Positions 34,988 through 42,538 of a stretch of 64,000 nucleotides of DNA are shown here, piece after piece. Position numbers and translations under genes: made by a program. Position 1 is the stretch's first letter. Each line of letters starts with the position of its first letter. Origin of the DNA: Jejuia sp. UBA6058 (GTDB lineage: Bacteria; Bacteroidota; Bacteroidia; Flavobacteriales; Flavobacteriaceae); contig DIYI01000001.1 in the NCBI GenBank assembly GCA_002428965.1, positions 124,001 to 188,000 of the forward strand. Reading direction: 5' to 3'. The notes below the pieces were generated by a model. That model was not told where the DNA came from. It did not search any database and saw only the letters and a program-made list of their open reading frames with translations.

Positions 34988-35151
34988 TTAAGGTAGAGGT
35001 GGTGAAACAACCTTGTTGCATTTTATAACACCATTTTAAGCTTTAACATCAACAGCAATTATGTTGCTTACCCTGTTGTTTGCGTCATTCAAGGTTGCAC
35101 CACCTAAAATTTGTCTGCTGTTAAAAATCTACCTTGAAAATTCTTTATCAT
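34988..35151 (-). pseudogene. Fasciclin (FAS1) gene relic: start and last ~40 codons only
   Basis: On the minus strand, the three-frame translation gives ILGGATLNDANNRVSN, then IIAVDVKA, a TAA stop, then NGVIKCNKVVSPPLP and a final TAA. This is the end of a FAS1 domain (family pattern NDAN...A.DV.A.NGVIHVIDKVL.P), with ACN to stop and a small deletion in the NGVIH.I segment. About 45 codons upstream an ATG (35149-35151) begins an unrelated 15-residue frame, preceded by a region matching the upstream region of the intact fasciclin gene. The body of the gene has therefore been lost by internal deletion. Related intact gene: 35359-36747. Confidence 0.72.
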
Positions 35152-35201
35152 ATTTTTATTTTGTTTATCAAAAATACAAAATAATTAAACAAAATAAAAA
35201 T
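35152..35201 (-). promoter_or_regulatory. Relic fasciclin promoter, duplicate of 36757-36806
   Basis: The plus-strand text TTTTGTTTATCAAAAATACA followed by AAATAATTAAACAAAATAAA closely matches TTTTGTTTAACAAAAGTATA and AATTAATTAAACAAAAAAAC upstream of the intact fasciclin gene. The minus-strand -7 box TATTTTTG (35169-35176) still fits TAnnTTTG, so the promoter may be active although the gene is dead. Confidence 0.6.
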
Positions 35202-35264
35202 TTGTTTTTATTTCTTAACATTAAATTTGGTTTATTCCATATGCTCAAGATTCTATGTAAATTA

Positions 35265-35290
35265 AAAAGCTCCTTTCAAAAGGAGCTTTT
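35265..35290. terminator. Terminator of the fasciclin gene
   Basis: AAAAGCTCCTTT and AAAGGAGCTTTT form a perfect 12-base stem with a two-base loop (hairpin will open to about four). It lies 69 bases after the fasciclin stop on the minus strand. Confidence 0.85.
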
Positions 35291-35358
35291 CAATAAAGAT
35301 AGTTTTAACTAATAAAACTTTAAAACATATCTATCTAAACAAACCAAACTAAATCATT

Positions 35359-36747
35359 TTATTGTGGCAATAATACTTTATCTATAACATGTACAACACC
35401 ATTTGTCGCATGTACGTTTAGTAAACTTGGAATTAATCCAGCTGGAGAATTTCCACCTGCATCCTGCAATGTTAAGTTGTCTAAGTCAACAACCACATTT
35501 TGTCCATTCAACATTGGAGCCGCTAGGTCGTCCGTTAAGTCAGTTGAAAATATGTGTGCATTTGGCTGCACAACATGGTGCGTTAAAATTGGTGTCAAAG
35601 CCTCAGGTGTAGCTGCTTGAATAGATGCTACATCTGGGAAACCAGCTGCCATAAATGCTGCATCTGTCGGAGCAAACACCGTAAAAGGTCCTGTTCCCTC
35701 GAATGTAGATAGTAATCCAGCTCTTGTTAAAGCAGCCGCCAACATTGTAAATTCTGCAGGGTCTCCCGAAGCAAAATCAGATACAATTTCTACTATGTTT
35801 TGTGTTGGTGGGATTAATACATTATCAATAACGTGAACAACACCGTTGCTGCCTGTAATATCCGTTGCAGTTACGGTTGTAGTGCCATTGATTGAAACAG
35901 GGCCACCAGCATTTGTTACATAGATATTACCTCCTAATGTAGCAACTTCTGCTGCTGCAATACCAGATGTTGGCAACATACTTTGCGTTACGGTACCATC
36001 AACTACGTGATACGTTAATACAGCATCTTGTCCATTTACGTTAGTTATACCAGCTGCCTCAAAAGCAGCGTTGGTAGGTGCAAATAAAGTTAATCCATTA
36101 CCGCTCGGACCATTACCTAGTAAAACTGATAATACATCAGTGTCAGCGTTAAGTACTGCCGCTATTAAAGTAGTAAAGTTTTTATTAAAATAAGCAGGAG
36201 CTACAATTGTACCCACAATAGGTAATATAGATGGTGGTACTAATACGCTGTCTATTATGTGTACTACACCATTGGTAGCAATAGCATCAACCGCAATAAT
36301 TTGTGCACTATCTATAAAAACACCATTGGCATTACTTGTAATAGTGGCAGATTCTCCATTTACCATTGCGATGCTGCCAGGAGCGACTAAATTGGAGGTT
36401 AAAGCTGATGTTGCGTAAACATGATACTCCAAAACATTTCTTAGTACGTCTTCGGGTACATCATCAATACTAGTTTGCCCTATAGCACCTAATAAGGCTG
36501 TAAAAGCATCATTGTTAGGAGCAAAGACAGTAAAAGTGCCGTCTCCGCTTAATGTATTTACAAGGTCTGGATACTTAATTAAAGCACTAACTAATATGCT
36601 TAGGTCATTTGTTTGTTGCGCAATGGCGACAATGCTGTCGGTTGGGACGAATGGTGCAGGCCCATCATCGTCATTACTACATGATAAAACGAAAATAGAA
36701 GCCATAAAAAGTACTACTAATTTCTTTGTTGCTGTTAATGTTTTCAT
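35359..36747 (-). CDS. Fasciclin lipoprotein with three FAS1 domains
   Basis: The 462-residue protein has a lipoprotein signal peptide ending VLSCSNDDD; the acidic run after the cysteine is in keeping with export to the cell surface. Three FAS1 domains follow at about 38-172, 190-313 and 320-462, each with the H1 motif TVFAPNNDAFTAL, LTLFAPTNAAFEAA or TVFAPTDAAFMAA, a YH/HH motif (LEYHVY, LTYHVV, LTHHVV) and the H2 end TNGVVHIIDSVL, SNGVVHVIDNVL or TNGVVHVIDKVLLPQ. FAS1 domains mediate adhesion to proteins or glycans. It is monocistronic, divergent from mnmA, with a full promoter at 36773 and a terminator at 35265; a dead relative lies just downstream. Confidence 0.93.
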   Translation of the reverse strand: MKTLTATKKLVVLFMASIFVLSCSNDDDGPAPFVPTDSIVAIAQQTNDLSILVSALIKYPDLVNTLSGDGTFTVFAPNNDAFTALLGAIGQTSIDDVPEDVLRNVLEYHVYATSALTSNLVAPGSIAMVNGESATITSNANGVFIDSAQIIAVDAIATNGVVHIIDSVLVPPSILPIVGTIVAPAYFNKNFTTLIAAVLNADTDVLSVLLGNGPSGNGLTLFAPTNAAFEAAGITNVNGQDAVLTYHVVDGTVTQSMLPTSGIAAAEVATLGGNIYVTNAGGPVSINGTTTVTATDITGSNGVVHVIDNVLIPPTQNIVEIVSDFASGDPAEFTMLAAALTRAGLLSTFEGTGPFTVFAPTDAAFMAAGFPDVASIQAATPEALTPILTHHVVQPNAHIFSTDLTDDLAAPMLNGQNVVVDLDNLTLQDAGGNSPAGLIPSLLNVHATNGVVHVIDKVLLPQ

Positions 36748-36772
36748 AGAATTGATTTTTAATTTTGTTTAA

Positions 36773-36804
36773 CAAAAGTATAAATTAATTAAACAAAAAA
36801 ACAA
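36773..36804 (-). promoter_or_regulatory. Fasciclin promoter: TTG - 21 bases - TACTTTTG
   Basis: On the minus strand TTG (36802-36804) is followed by 21 bases and TACTTTTG (36773-36780), which ends 25 bases before the ATG. Both elements and spacing agree with the Bacteroidota primary sigma consensus. Confidence 0.65.
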
Positions 36805-36900
36805 GAATTGTTTCATAAAATTTTCTAAAAATTAAACAAAAACTACTTTTTATGCATTTCATCGATGCATCAAGGTATGAATGAAAGTGCCTAAATTATG

Positions 36901-36908
36901 TATCTTTG
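36901..36908 (+). promoter_or_regulatory. -7 box TATCTTTG of mnmA
   Basis: This exact TAnnTTTG box ends 27 bases before the ATG at 36936. It overlaps the TTG at 36906, which rules out that upstream in-frame start. Confidence 0.65.
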
Positions 36909-36935
36909 CAGTCTCAAAATTTTTCTCAAAAAATA

Positions 36936-38123
36936 ATGAAAAGAGTAGTTGTTGGTCTTTCTGGAGGTGTCGATTCTAGCGTTGCTGCTTATTTGCTTAA
37001 GGAGCAAGGGTATGAGGTTATAGGCTTGTTTATGAAAAACTGGCATGATGATTCTGTTACTATATCAAATGAATGTCCTTGGTTAGATGATAGTAATGAC
37101 GCTATGCTGGTTGCCGATAAGTTGGGTATTCCCTTTCAAACCGTCGATTTAAGCGAGCAGTATAAAGAACGTATTGTGGATTATATGTTTAACGAATACG
37201 AAAAGGGCAGAACTCCAAATCCAGATGTTTTATGTAATAGAGAGATTAAGTTTGATGTTTTTATGAAAATTGCCATAGATCTTGGTGCCGACTATGTAGC
37301 CACTGGTCATTATTGTAGAAAAAGTAGTTTTGAAAAAAATGGAAAAGAGATATTTAGGTTATTAGCGGGAGTTGATACTAATAAAGACCAATCGTATTTT
37401 TTATGTCAGCTTTCTCAAGATCAATTATCTAAATCTTTATTTCCTATAGGTGAACTTACAAAACCAGAAGTAAGAGAGATAGCTAGCAAATTAGATTTAA
37501 TTACTGCTGAAAAACGAGATTCACAAGGGCTTTGTTTTATTGGTAAGGTGAAGTTGCCCGATTTTTTACAACAACAATTAAAGCCAAAAAAAGGAGATAT
37601 TGTAGAAGTAAACTTTGATGATAAAATATATAAGAAAGAAGAGCCTTCCTTTTCTTCAAAAATAGAAGAATTAAAGTATTTGTCAAGGCCTATTAATTAC
37701 GCATTAAGTCAAGGTAAAGTTGTGGGAGAACATCAGGGTGCGCATTATTTTACCAAGGGGCAACGTAAAGGTCTTGCAGTTGGTGGCACTCTAGAACCTC
37801 TTTTTGTTATTGATACCGATGTTAAGGACAATATCATATATACAGGTCAAGGAAAAGATCACCCAGGACTGCTTAAAAAAGCCCTTTTTATTCATGATGA
37901 TGAGTTGCATTGGTTAAGAGAGGATCTTCGTATTTCTGAAGGTGAGACATTAAATGTTGAAGCTAGAATACGATACCGCCAACCATTACAAAATGCTATT
38001 TTACATATGATTAATGGAGGAATGTATATAGAATTTGAAATGTTACAATCTGCTATTACCGAAGGTCAATTTGCGGCTTGGTATATCAATGAAGAGCTTA
38101 TTGGTTCTGGTGTAATTTCGTAA
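36936..38123 (+). CDS. mnmA: tRNA-specific 2-thiouridylase MnmA
   Basis: MnmA thiolates U34 of tRNA-Lys, -Glu and -Gln. The protein, 395 residues from the ATG at 36936, starts RVVVGLSGGVDSSVAAYLL with the PP-loop. NPDVLCNREIKFD holds the first catalytic cysteine and RDSQGLCFIGKV the second; DQSYFLCQLSQDQL and GQRKGLAVGG are further family motifs. A C-terminal beta-barrel follows. The frame is open ten codons further up to a TTG, but this lies inside the -7 box. The gene diverges from the fasciclin gene and precedes the subtilase gene by 25 bases. Confidence 0.95.
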   Translation: MKRVVVGLSGGVDSSVAAYLLKEQGYEVIGLFMKNWHDDSVTISNECPWLDDSNDAMLVADKLGIPFQTVDLSEQYKERIVDYMFNEYEKGRTPNPDVLCNREIKFDVFMKIAIDLGADYVATGHYCRKSSFEKNGKEIFRLLAGVDTNKDQSYFLCQLSQDQLSKSLFPIGELTKPEVREIASKLDLITAEKRDSQGLCFIGKVKLPDFLQQQLKPKKGDIVEVNFDDKIYKKEEPSFSSKIEELKYLSRPINYALSQGKVVGEHQGAHYFTKGQRKGLAVGGTLEPLFVIDTDVKDNIIYTGQGKDHPGLLKKALFIHDDELHWLREDLRISEGETLNVEARIRYRQPLQNAILHMINGGMYIEFEMLQSAITEGQFAAWYINEELIGSGVIS

Positions 38124-38148
38124 CTTAGTGATTCCGAATCACGATGTT

Positions 38149-39759
38149 ATGAAGTTTAGCTTTTTCCTTTTTCTTTTTAGTTTAGTATCATTTAGTAACT
38201 TCTTTGCGCAAGAAGAAGCATGGGTTTATCTAGTGGATAAAGAGAATGTTTCATTTGCACTTGCTAATCCTGCAATCATTCTTACGCAAAAGGCCATTGA
38301 TAGGAAAAATAGGCATAATGTAAGCATTGATTTTAGGGATGTGCCCGTTAATGAAAACTATGTTTCTCAACTCAAATCTTCCACAGGTATTACGGTTAAA
38401 GCCAAATCAAAATGGTTTAATGCTGTTCATGTTTTGGGTAGTCAAACAGATATTGAGGCTTTAGAGACCCTTAGTTTTGTGAGTCAAATAGAATTTGTCA
38501 ATAGGAGCCTGAATCAAGATAAAAGCATAAGCCTGAAGCGAGGTTCTAAATTTGAAGAAGTGCTAACTACTTTTAATTATGGCAATGCTGCAAACCAAAT
38601 AGAAATGTTTAATGGAGATGATCTGCATGCATTAAACTATACAGGAGATGGTATGACAGTGGCAATTTTAGATTCTGGTTTTCCAGGTGTAAATACAATT
38701 ACAGCTTTTGCTAGAGTTAGAGACGCTGGTGACATTCTAGGAAGTTATGATTTTGTAAATAGAGATGCAGATGTAAATACAAATACTACCAGTAACCATG
38801 GTACTTTAGTCTTTAGTGACATGGCAGGATATATTGAAGGTCAGTTTGTTGGAACTGCTCCGGATGCCTCATATTACTTATTTATTACCGAAGATGCCAC
38901 TAGCGAAACACCTGTTGAAGAAAGCTATTGGGTTGAAGCTGCTGAAAGAGCAGACAGTTTAGGCGTTGACATTATTAATACCTCTTTGGGCTATTCAGAT
39001 TTTGATGGGACAAAATATGATTATAGTCAATCAGATATGAATGGACAAACTACGTTTATCACAAGAGGGGCTAATATAGCTTTTGAAAAAGGAATGTTTT
39101 TAGTAACCTCTGCAGGTAACTCGGGAAATTGGGGAGTTACTGCACCAGCAGACTCACCAAATGTATTATCTATTGGGGCAGTTGATGCTTCTGGCAACTA
39201 CGCCACTTTTAGTTCAGTGGGCACTATGTATCAAACCTCGCAAAAACCAGATGTTGTTGCGCAAGGTCAGTTGAGTTATGTCATAACAGAAAATAATGTT
39301 ATCGGTGCCGCAAATGGTACATCATTTAGTGCTCCAATTTTAGCAGGGGGTATTGCATGCTTATGGGAAGCGTTGCCTAATAAAACCAATGCTGAAATAA
39401 TGCAATTAGTAAGAGCTTCTGCTTCGCAGTTTAATTCCCCCGATAGCTTTTTGGGTTATGGTATTCCTGATTTACAAGCGGCACTTAATACAGCTCTATC
39501 AATAGAAGATATTGCAAATAAAACAAATGCCATTCAATTATATCCTAATCCTGTAAAAGATAGCTTTTGGGTTACATTATCCGATGGGAGCGAAAATTAT
39601 AGCCTTCGTGTTTTTAACATCCTTGGAAGATTAGTTTTGGAAAAACAAATTGCAAAAGTTGATAGTAAAATTGACTTATCTTCATTAAAATCAGGTATGT
39701 ATTTGATATCGATAATTTCTAAAAACCAGTCAAAAATTTTTAAAATTTTAAAGAAATAA
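38149..39759 (+). CDS. Secreted subtilisin-like serine protease with T9SS sorting domain
   Basis: From the ATG at 38149 the protein has 536 residues, with a signal peptide ending FFAQ. The S8 catalytic triad is visible: MTVAILDSGFPG (Asp), NTTSNHGTLVF (His) and NGTSFSAPILAGG (Ser), with SAGNSG for the oxyanion region. An N-terminal propeptide-like part (about 20-140) precedes it. The last 75 residues (IQLYPNPVKDSFWVT ... LRVFNILGRLVLEKQ ... LSSLKSGMYLISI) form a type A T9SS C-terminal sorting domain, so the enzyme is secreted across the outer membrane. The stop shares a base with the next gene (TAATG). Confidence 0.95.
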   Translation: MKFSFFLFLFSLVSFSNFFAQEEAWVYLVDKENVSFALANPAIILTQKAIDRKNRHNVSIDFRDVPVNENYVSQLKSSTGITVKAKSKWFNAVHVLGSQTDIEALETLSFVSQIEFVNRSLNQDKSISLKRGSKFEEVLTTFNYGNAANQIEMFNGDDLHALNYTGDGMTVAILDSGFPGVNTITAFARVRDAGDILGSYDFVNRDADVNTNTTSNHGTLVFSDMAGYIEGQFVGTAPDASYYLFITEDATSETPVEESYWVEAAERADSLGVDIINTSLGYSDFDGTKYDYSQSDMNGQTTFITRGANIAFEKGMFLVTSAGNSGNWGVTAPADSPNVLSIGAVDASGNYATFSSVGTMYQTSQKPDVVAQGQLSYVITENNVIGAANGTSFSAPILAGGIACLWEALPNKTNAEIMQLVRASASQFNSPDSFLGYGIPDLQAALNTALSIEDIANKTNAIQLYPNPVKDSFWVTLSDGSENYSLRVFNILGRLVLEKQIAKVDSKIDLSSLKSGMYLISIISKNQSKIFKILKK

Positions 39760-40700
39760 TGGCAAATAGAATAACCCATTTATTTCAAATTAAGTATCCA
39801 ATTATTCAAGCAGGAATGGTTTGGAATAGTGGTTGGAGATTAGCCTCTGCCGCAAGTAATGCGGGAATTTTAGGGCTTTTAGGAGCAGGATCTATGTATC
39901 CGGATGTTTTACAAGAGCATATAAGAAAGTGTAAAAAAGCCACCCAAAACCCTTTTGGAGTTAATGTGCCAATGTTGTATCCAAACATTGAAGAGATAAT
40001 GAACATCATTATTGAAGAAGATGTCAAAATTGTATTTACTTCTGCAGGAAACCCAAAAACATGGACTACATGGTTGCAAGAAAGAGGAGTGCTTGTTATA
40101 CATGTTGTAAGTAGTTTAAAATTTGCATTGAAAGCTCAAGAGGCTGGTGTAGATGGCATAGTAGCAGAGGGTTTTGAAGCTGGAGGACACAATGGTAGAG
40201 ATGAAACTACTACTTTAACTTTGATACCTTTGGTCAAAGAAAAGATTAGTATTCCATTAATTGCCGCTGGGGGTATTGCAACAGGAAAAGCTATGCTTGC
40301 GTGCATGGTTTTGGGCGCTGACGGTGTGCAAATAGGAAGCAGGTTTGTGGCAAGTGAGGAAAGTTCAGCACATATAGATTTCAAAAAAGCTGTTGTTGAA
40401 GCTAAAGAAGGCGACACACAACTAACTCTAAAGGAATTGGCTCCTGTTAGACTTATAAAGAACAAATTTTACGATGATGTTCAGGAATTATACAAAACCA
40501 ACCCCTCTAAAGACGAACTAAAGGAACTTCTTGGTAGAGCCAGAGCAAAAAGAGGTATGTTTGAGGGCGATCTAGAGGAAGGTGAACTTGAAATAGGCCA
40601 AATTTCAGGCTTAATTCATGATATTAAACCAGTGGAACAAATTGTGAAAGACCTTATAACTGAGTTTGAAACTGCAAAATCAAATCTTCATTCACTTTAA
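39759..40700 (+). CDS. FMN-dependent nitronate monooxygenase / FabK-like oxidoreductase
   Basis: The 313-residue TIM-barrel protein has KYPIIQAGMVWNSGWRLASA at the first strand and the FMN phosphate loop AAGGIATGKAM followed by GADGVQIGSRFVASEES. DGIVAEGFEAGGHNGRD carries the conserved histidine of nitronate monooxygenases. The family covers 2-nitropropane dioxygenases and enoyl-ACP reductase II (FabK); the EAGGHNG motif is shared and the two roles cannot be separated here. It is cytoplasmic. The ATG overlaps the subtilase stop by one base, although the two products work in different compartments. Confidence 0.9.
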   Translation: MANRITHLFQIKYPIIQAGMVWNSGWRLASAASNAGILGLLGAGSMYPDVLQEHIRKCKKATQNPFGVNVPMLYPNIEEIMNIIIEEDVKIVFTSAGNPKTWTTWLQERGVLVIHVVSSLKFALKAQEAGVDGIVAEGFEAGGHNGRDETTTLTLIPLVKEKISIPLIAAGGIATGKAMLACMVLGADGVQIGSRFVASEESSAHIDFKKAVVEAKEGDTQLTLKELAPVRLIKNKFYDDVQELYKTNPSKDELKELLGRARAKRGMFEGDLEEGELEIGQISGLIHDIKPVEQIVKDLITEFETAKSNLHSL

Positions 40701-40706
40701 AATAGT

Positions 40707-41141
40707 CTATACTTTTATAATCATATCATAATCTTGAGCGGTTTGAATAACCTTACCGACTATTTCTGGAGCAACTGACTTTTCTATAGCATCTTCTTCA
40801 TCGGCTGGAATGCCCATTTGCTCAAAAAAATCGCGAAACCCTTTAGGGCTGTGTATATTAATCCATTTGCATACGGCTTCACTTTTATTTGAGAAGGTGT
40901 GCAATGTATTTGGCGGAATATCAACCGATTCGCCTGATTTTACAATTTTAACCTCACCATTTACAAAAAACTCCATTTCGCCTTCAACTATTAAAAAGGA
41001 TTCTTTGTAAGACTTATGTAAATGTGGAGGAGGCCCTTGAACTTGTGGAGGGGTTTCGGCAATCATAAGATCATAATCGCCAGTGGTATCATGAGTGGTC
41101 ACTTTGTGACCTAATACCCATTTTGTGCTGCTTGGATTCAT
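40707..41141 (-). CDS. Cupin-domain protein controlled by the adjacent TetR regulator
   Basis: The frame is open up to 41192, but the ATG at 41141 (MNPSSTKWVLG) is preferred, since the promoter and operator O1 lie between 41146 and 41193. The 144-residue protein has a single cupin barrel: GPPPHLHKSYKESFLIVEGEMEFFVNG is motif 1 (HxH...E; quoted in part as PHLHKSYKESFLIVEGE) and DIPPNTLHTFSN is motif 2 with its histidine. The C-terminal FEQMGIPADEEDAIE is common in quercetinase-like relatives. It could be a dioxygenase or sugar binder; the substrate is unknown. It is divergent from the TetR gene, which probably represses it. Confidence 0.87.
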   Translation of the reverse strand: MNPSSTKWVLGHKVTTHDTTGDYDLMIAETPPQVQGPPPHLHKSYKESFLIVEGEMEFFVNGEVKIVKSGESVDIPPNTLHTFSNKSEAVCKWINIHSPKGFRDFFEQMGIPADEEDAIEKSVAPEIVGKVIQTAQDYDMIIKV

Positions 41142-41145
41142 TTTA

Positions 41146-41161
41146 TGAGATTTTTGTCTCA
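41146..41161. promoter_or_regulatory. Operator O1 (TGAGATTTTTGTCTCA), inside the cupin leader
   Basis: The 16-base inverted repeat TGAGA-N6-TCTCA lies directly after the cupin -7 box and five bases before its ATG, so bound repressor would block RNA polymerase. It is a near copy of O2. Confidence 0.8.
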
Positions 41162-41193
41162 CAAACTTACTTTGAAATTTTGATTTAACCAAA
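41162..41193 (-). promoter_or_regulatory. Cupin promoter: TTTG - 20 bases - TAAGTTTG
   Basis: Minus-strand TTTG (41190-41193) and TAAGTTTG (41162-41169) are 20 bases apart, a full match to the Bacteroidota consensus in elements and spacing. Confidence 0.75.
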
Positions 41194-41198
41194 TTTTA

Positions 41199-41214
41199 TG
41201 AGACATTTGTCTTA
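41199..41214. promoter_or_regulatory. Operator O2 (TGAGACATTTGTCTTA), abutting the tetR start codon
   Basis: The inverted repeat shares TGAGA and TTTGTCT with O1 and its last base is the A of the tetR ATG. The centres of O1 and O2 are 53 bases apart, about five helical turns, which suits cooperative binding and autoregulation. Confidence 0.78.
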
Positions 41215-41816
41215 TGAGTGATAATTATTTTAATTCGGGCAGAACAAATCAAAAATTAGAAACACGAAGCAAAATATTAGCAAGTGCACAGTTTTTTTTA
41301 AGTAAAGGCGTAAAGTTTAATCTTGAAGATGTAGCTAAAAAGTCTGGAATATCTAGAGCGACAGTATATAGGTATTATTCTAGTGTAGATGTATTATCTA
41401 CTGAAGCAGGTTTGGATATTAGTACTAAAAGTCCTGAGAACATTCACAAAGAACTAAGTAATCTATCCTTTGATAAACAAATTCTTGGTATACAAGATTA
41501 TTTTAACAATCTCGCAATTCGTCATGAAAATACCTTTCGAAAGTATTTAAGTACAGTCGTGGTTTCAGATGCGTTAGAAGCAAAACGTGGTGCTCGCAGA
41601 AAACGAACGCTTAAATTAGCCCTAGAAAGCACTTTATTATCAAAAAAGGACAAAGAAGATTTCTCTAATATCTTTACAATTTTAATGGGGATTGAACCTC
41701 TAATTGTTTCAAAAGATGTTTGTGGTTTAGATAATAAAGAGAGTATTAGGCTGTTAAAATTGGCAATGAAGTCAATGCTTAAAGGACTAATTGATTCTGA
41801 AGCTAAGGAGACGTGA
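41214..41816 (+). CDS. TetR/AcrR-family transcriptional regulator
   Basis: The 200-residue protein has an N-terminal TetR helix-turn-helix: LETRSKILASAQFFLSKGV, then FNLEDVAKKSGISRATVYRYY (recognition helix ISRATVYRYY), which ends the DNA-binding domain near residue 60. The C-terminal ligand domain is all-helical and diverged. It is transcribed away from the cupin gene; operators O1 and O2 between them are the likely targets, so it should repress both itself and the cupin gene and be released by an unknown ligand. Confidence 0.93.
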   Translation: MSDNYFNSGRTNQKLETRSKILASAQFFLSKGVKFNLEDVAKKSGISRATVYRYYSSVDVLSTEAGLDISTKSPENIHKELSNLSFDKQILGIQDYFNNLAIRHENTFRKYLSTVVVSDALEAKRGARRKRTLKLALESTLLSKKDKEDFSNIFTILMGIEPLIVSKDVCGLDNKESIRLLKLAMKSMLKGLIDSEAKET

Positions 41817-41822
41817 CTTTTT

Positions 41823-42509
41823 TTATAAACCCAATAAAATTTGTGGATTGGGACAATTCTTAGAATAAAACGCCAAATCACTTCCAGAACAAACCCCTGG
41901 ATAGTCTCCAAAGTTGCCTTGTAAATCTTTAATGATTTGAAAATGCAGATGAGGTGGATAATCACCATTCACCGATGTGTCTCCTAATGTGGCAATTTCT
42001 TCTCCTGATTTAAATTTCTGACCTACTTTAATATTAGCTATAGAATTCAAACTTAAATGACCATATAAAGTGTAAAATGTGGTGTTAAGGACTGAATGCT
42101 CCAGAATTATAGTAGGTCCGTAATCACCATAGTTGTTGTTATTTTTAAAACTGTGAACTATTCCATTTAATGGGGCAAAAATAGGAGTTTGCGCTTCGCA
42201 CCATAAATCTAAACCTAAATGGATATTTCGCTCTTCTGATGTTTCTTCATTAAAATGAGAACTTCTTTGATAAATATTACGTTTTTCCAAATAACCACCA
42301 AAAGCCACTTGAGCGTTATGTGTTTCTAGATAATGATTTATAAACTTTGAGAAAGAAGAAGATGAAGAGGTGTCAACAGACAGAATATCAGTATTACTTT
42401 CTGATAAATTTATAGCAACGTATTTTGATTTTGGGATACTGGAATCTAAAACAGGAAGTGGTTGAGAAGAGATGCTTTTTAAGAAGTTATTAAATTCACT
42501 AGAGGTCAT
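41823..42509 (-). CDS. M23-family peptidase (LytM-like)
   Basis: Residues about 100-215 of 228 form an M23 metallopeptidase domain: NIHLGLDLWCEAQTPIFAP has the HxxxD metal site, FYTLYGHLS and DYPPHLHFQII give the HxH catalytic pair. IATLGDTSVNG is the usual loop between them. No signal peptide is evident in the first 60 residues, which is odd for an enzyme that cuts peptidoglycan; it may leave the cell by another route or have a different role. The promoter box TAACTTTG (42525-42532) separates it from the DUF4097-like gene upstream. Its 3' end converges with tetR across six bases. Confidence 0.87.
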   Translation of the reverse strand: MTSSEFNNFLKSISSQPLPVLDSSIPKSKYVAINLSESNTDILSVDTSSSSSFSKFINHYLETHNAQVAFGGYLEKRNIYQRSSHFNEETSEERNIHLGLDLWCEAQTPIFAPLNGIVHSFKNNNNYGDYGPTIILEHSVLNTTFYTLYGHLSLNSIANIKVGQKFKSGEEIATLGDTSVNGDYPPHLHFQIIKDLQGNFGDYPGVCSGSDLAFYSKNCPNPQILLGL

Positions 42510-42524
42510 TCACATAAATTTCCT

Positions 42525-42532
42525 CAAAGTTA
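42525..42532 (-). promoter_or_regulatory. -7 box TAACTTTG of the M23 peptidase gene
   Basis: This minus-strand TAnnTTTG match ends 15 bases before the ATG at 42509 and begins only seven bases after the stop of the preceding gene. Confidence 0.5.
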
Positions 42533-42538
42533 AGGCAT

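Larger units (their letters stand above)
34878..35358. other. Gene-free interval holding two terminators and a fasciclin relic
   Basis: No intact gene is present. The interval contains the terminator of the MORN-type gene (34881), a decayed minus-strand fasciclin copy with its promoter (34988-35201) and the terminator of the intact fasciclin gene (35265). The motif CTAAACAAACCAAACTAAAT occurs after both terminators (with ATCTAA/ATCTAA lead-ins near 34957 and 35331), showing that terminator and 3' flank were duplicated together with the gene. An 83-codon plus-strand open frame at 35061-35312 runs antisense to the relic and is not supported. Confidence 0.7.

Noticed and set aside
35061..35312. 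83-codon plus-strand frame
   Set aside because: It runs antisense across the fasciclin relic and promoter, is biased by A/T runs and has no recognisable domain.
36841..36880. Doubled ATGCAT around TTCATCG near mnmA
   Set aside because: It is a short self-complementary repeat without relation to promoter spacing; not enough to call an operator.
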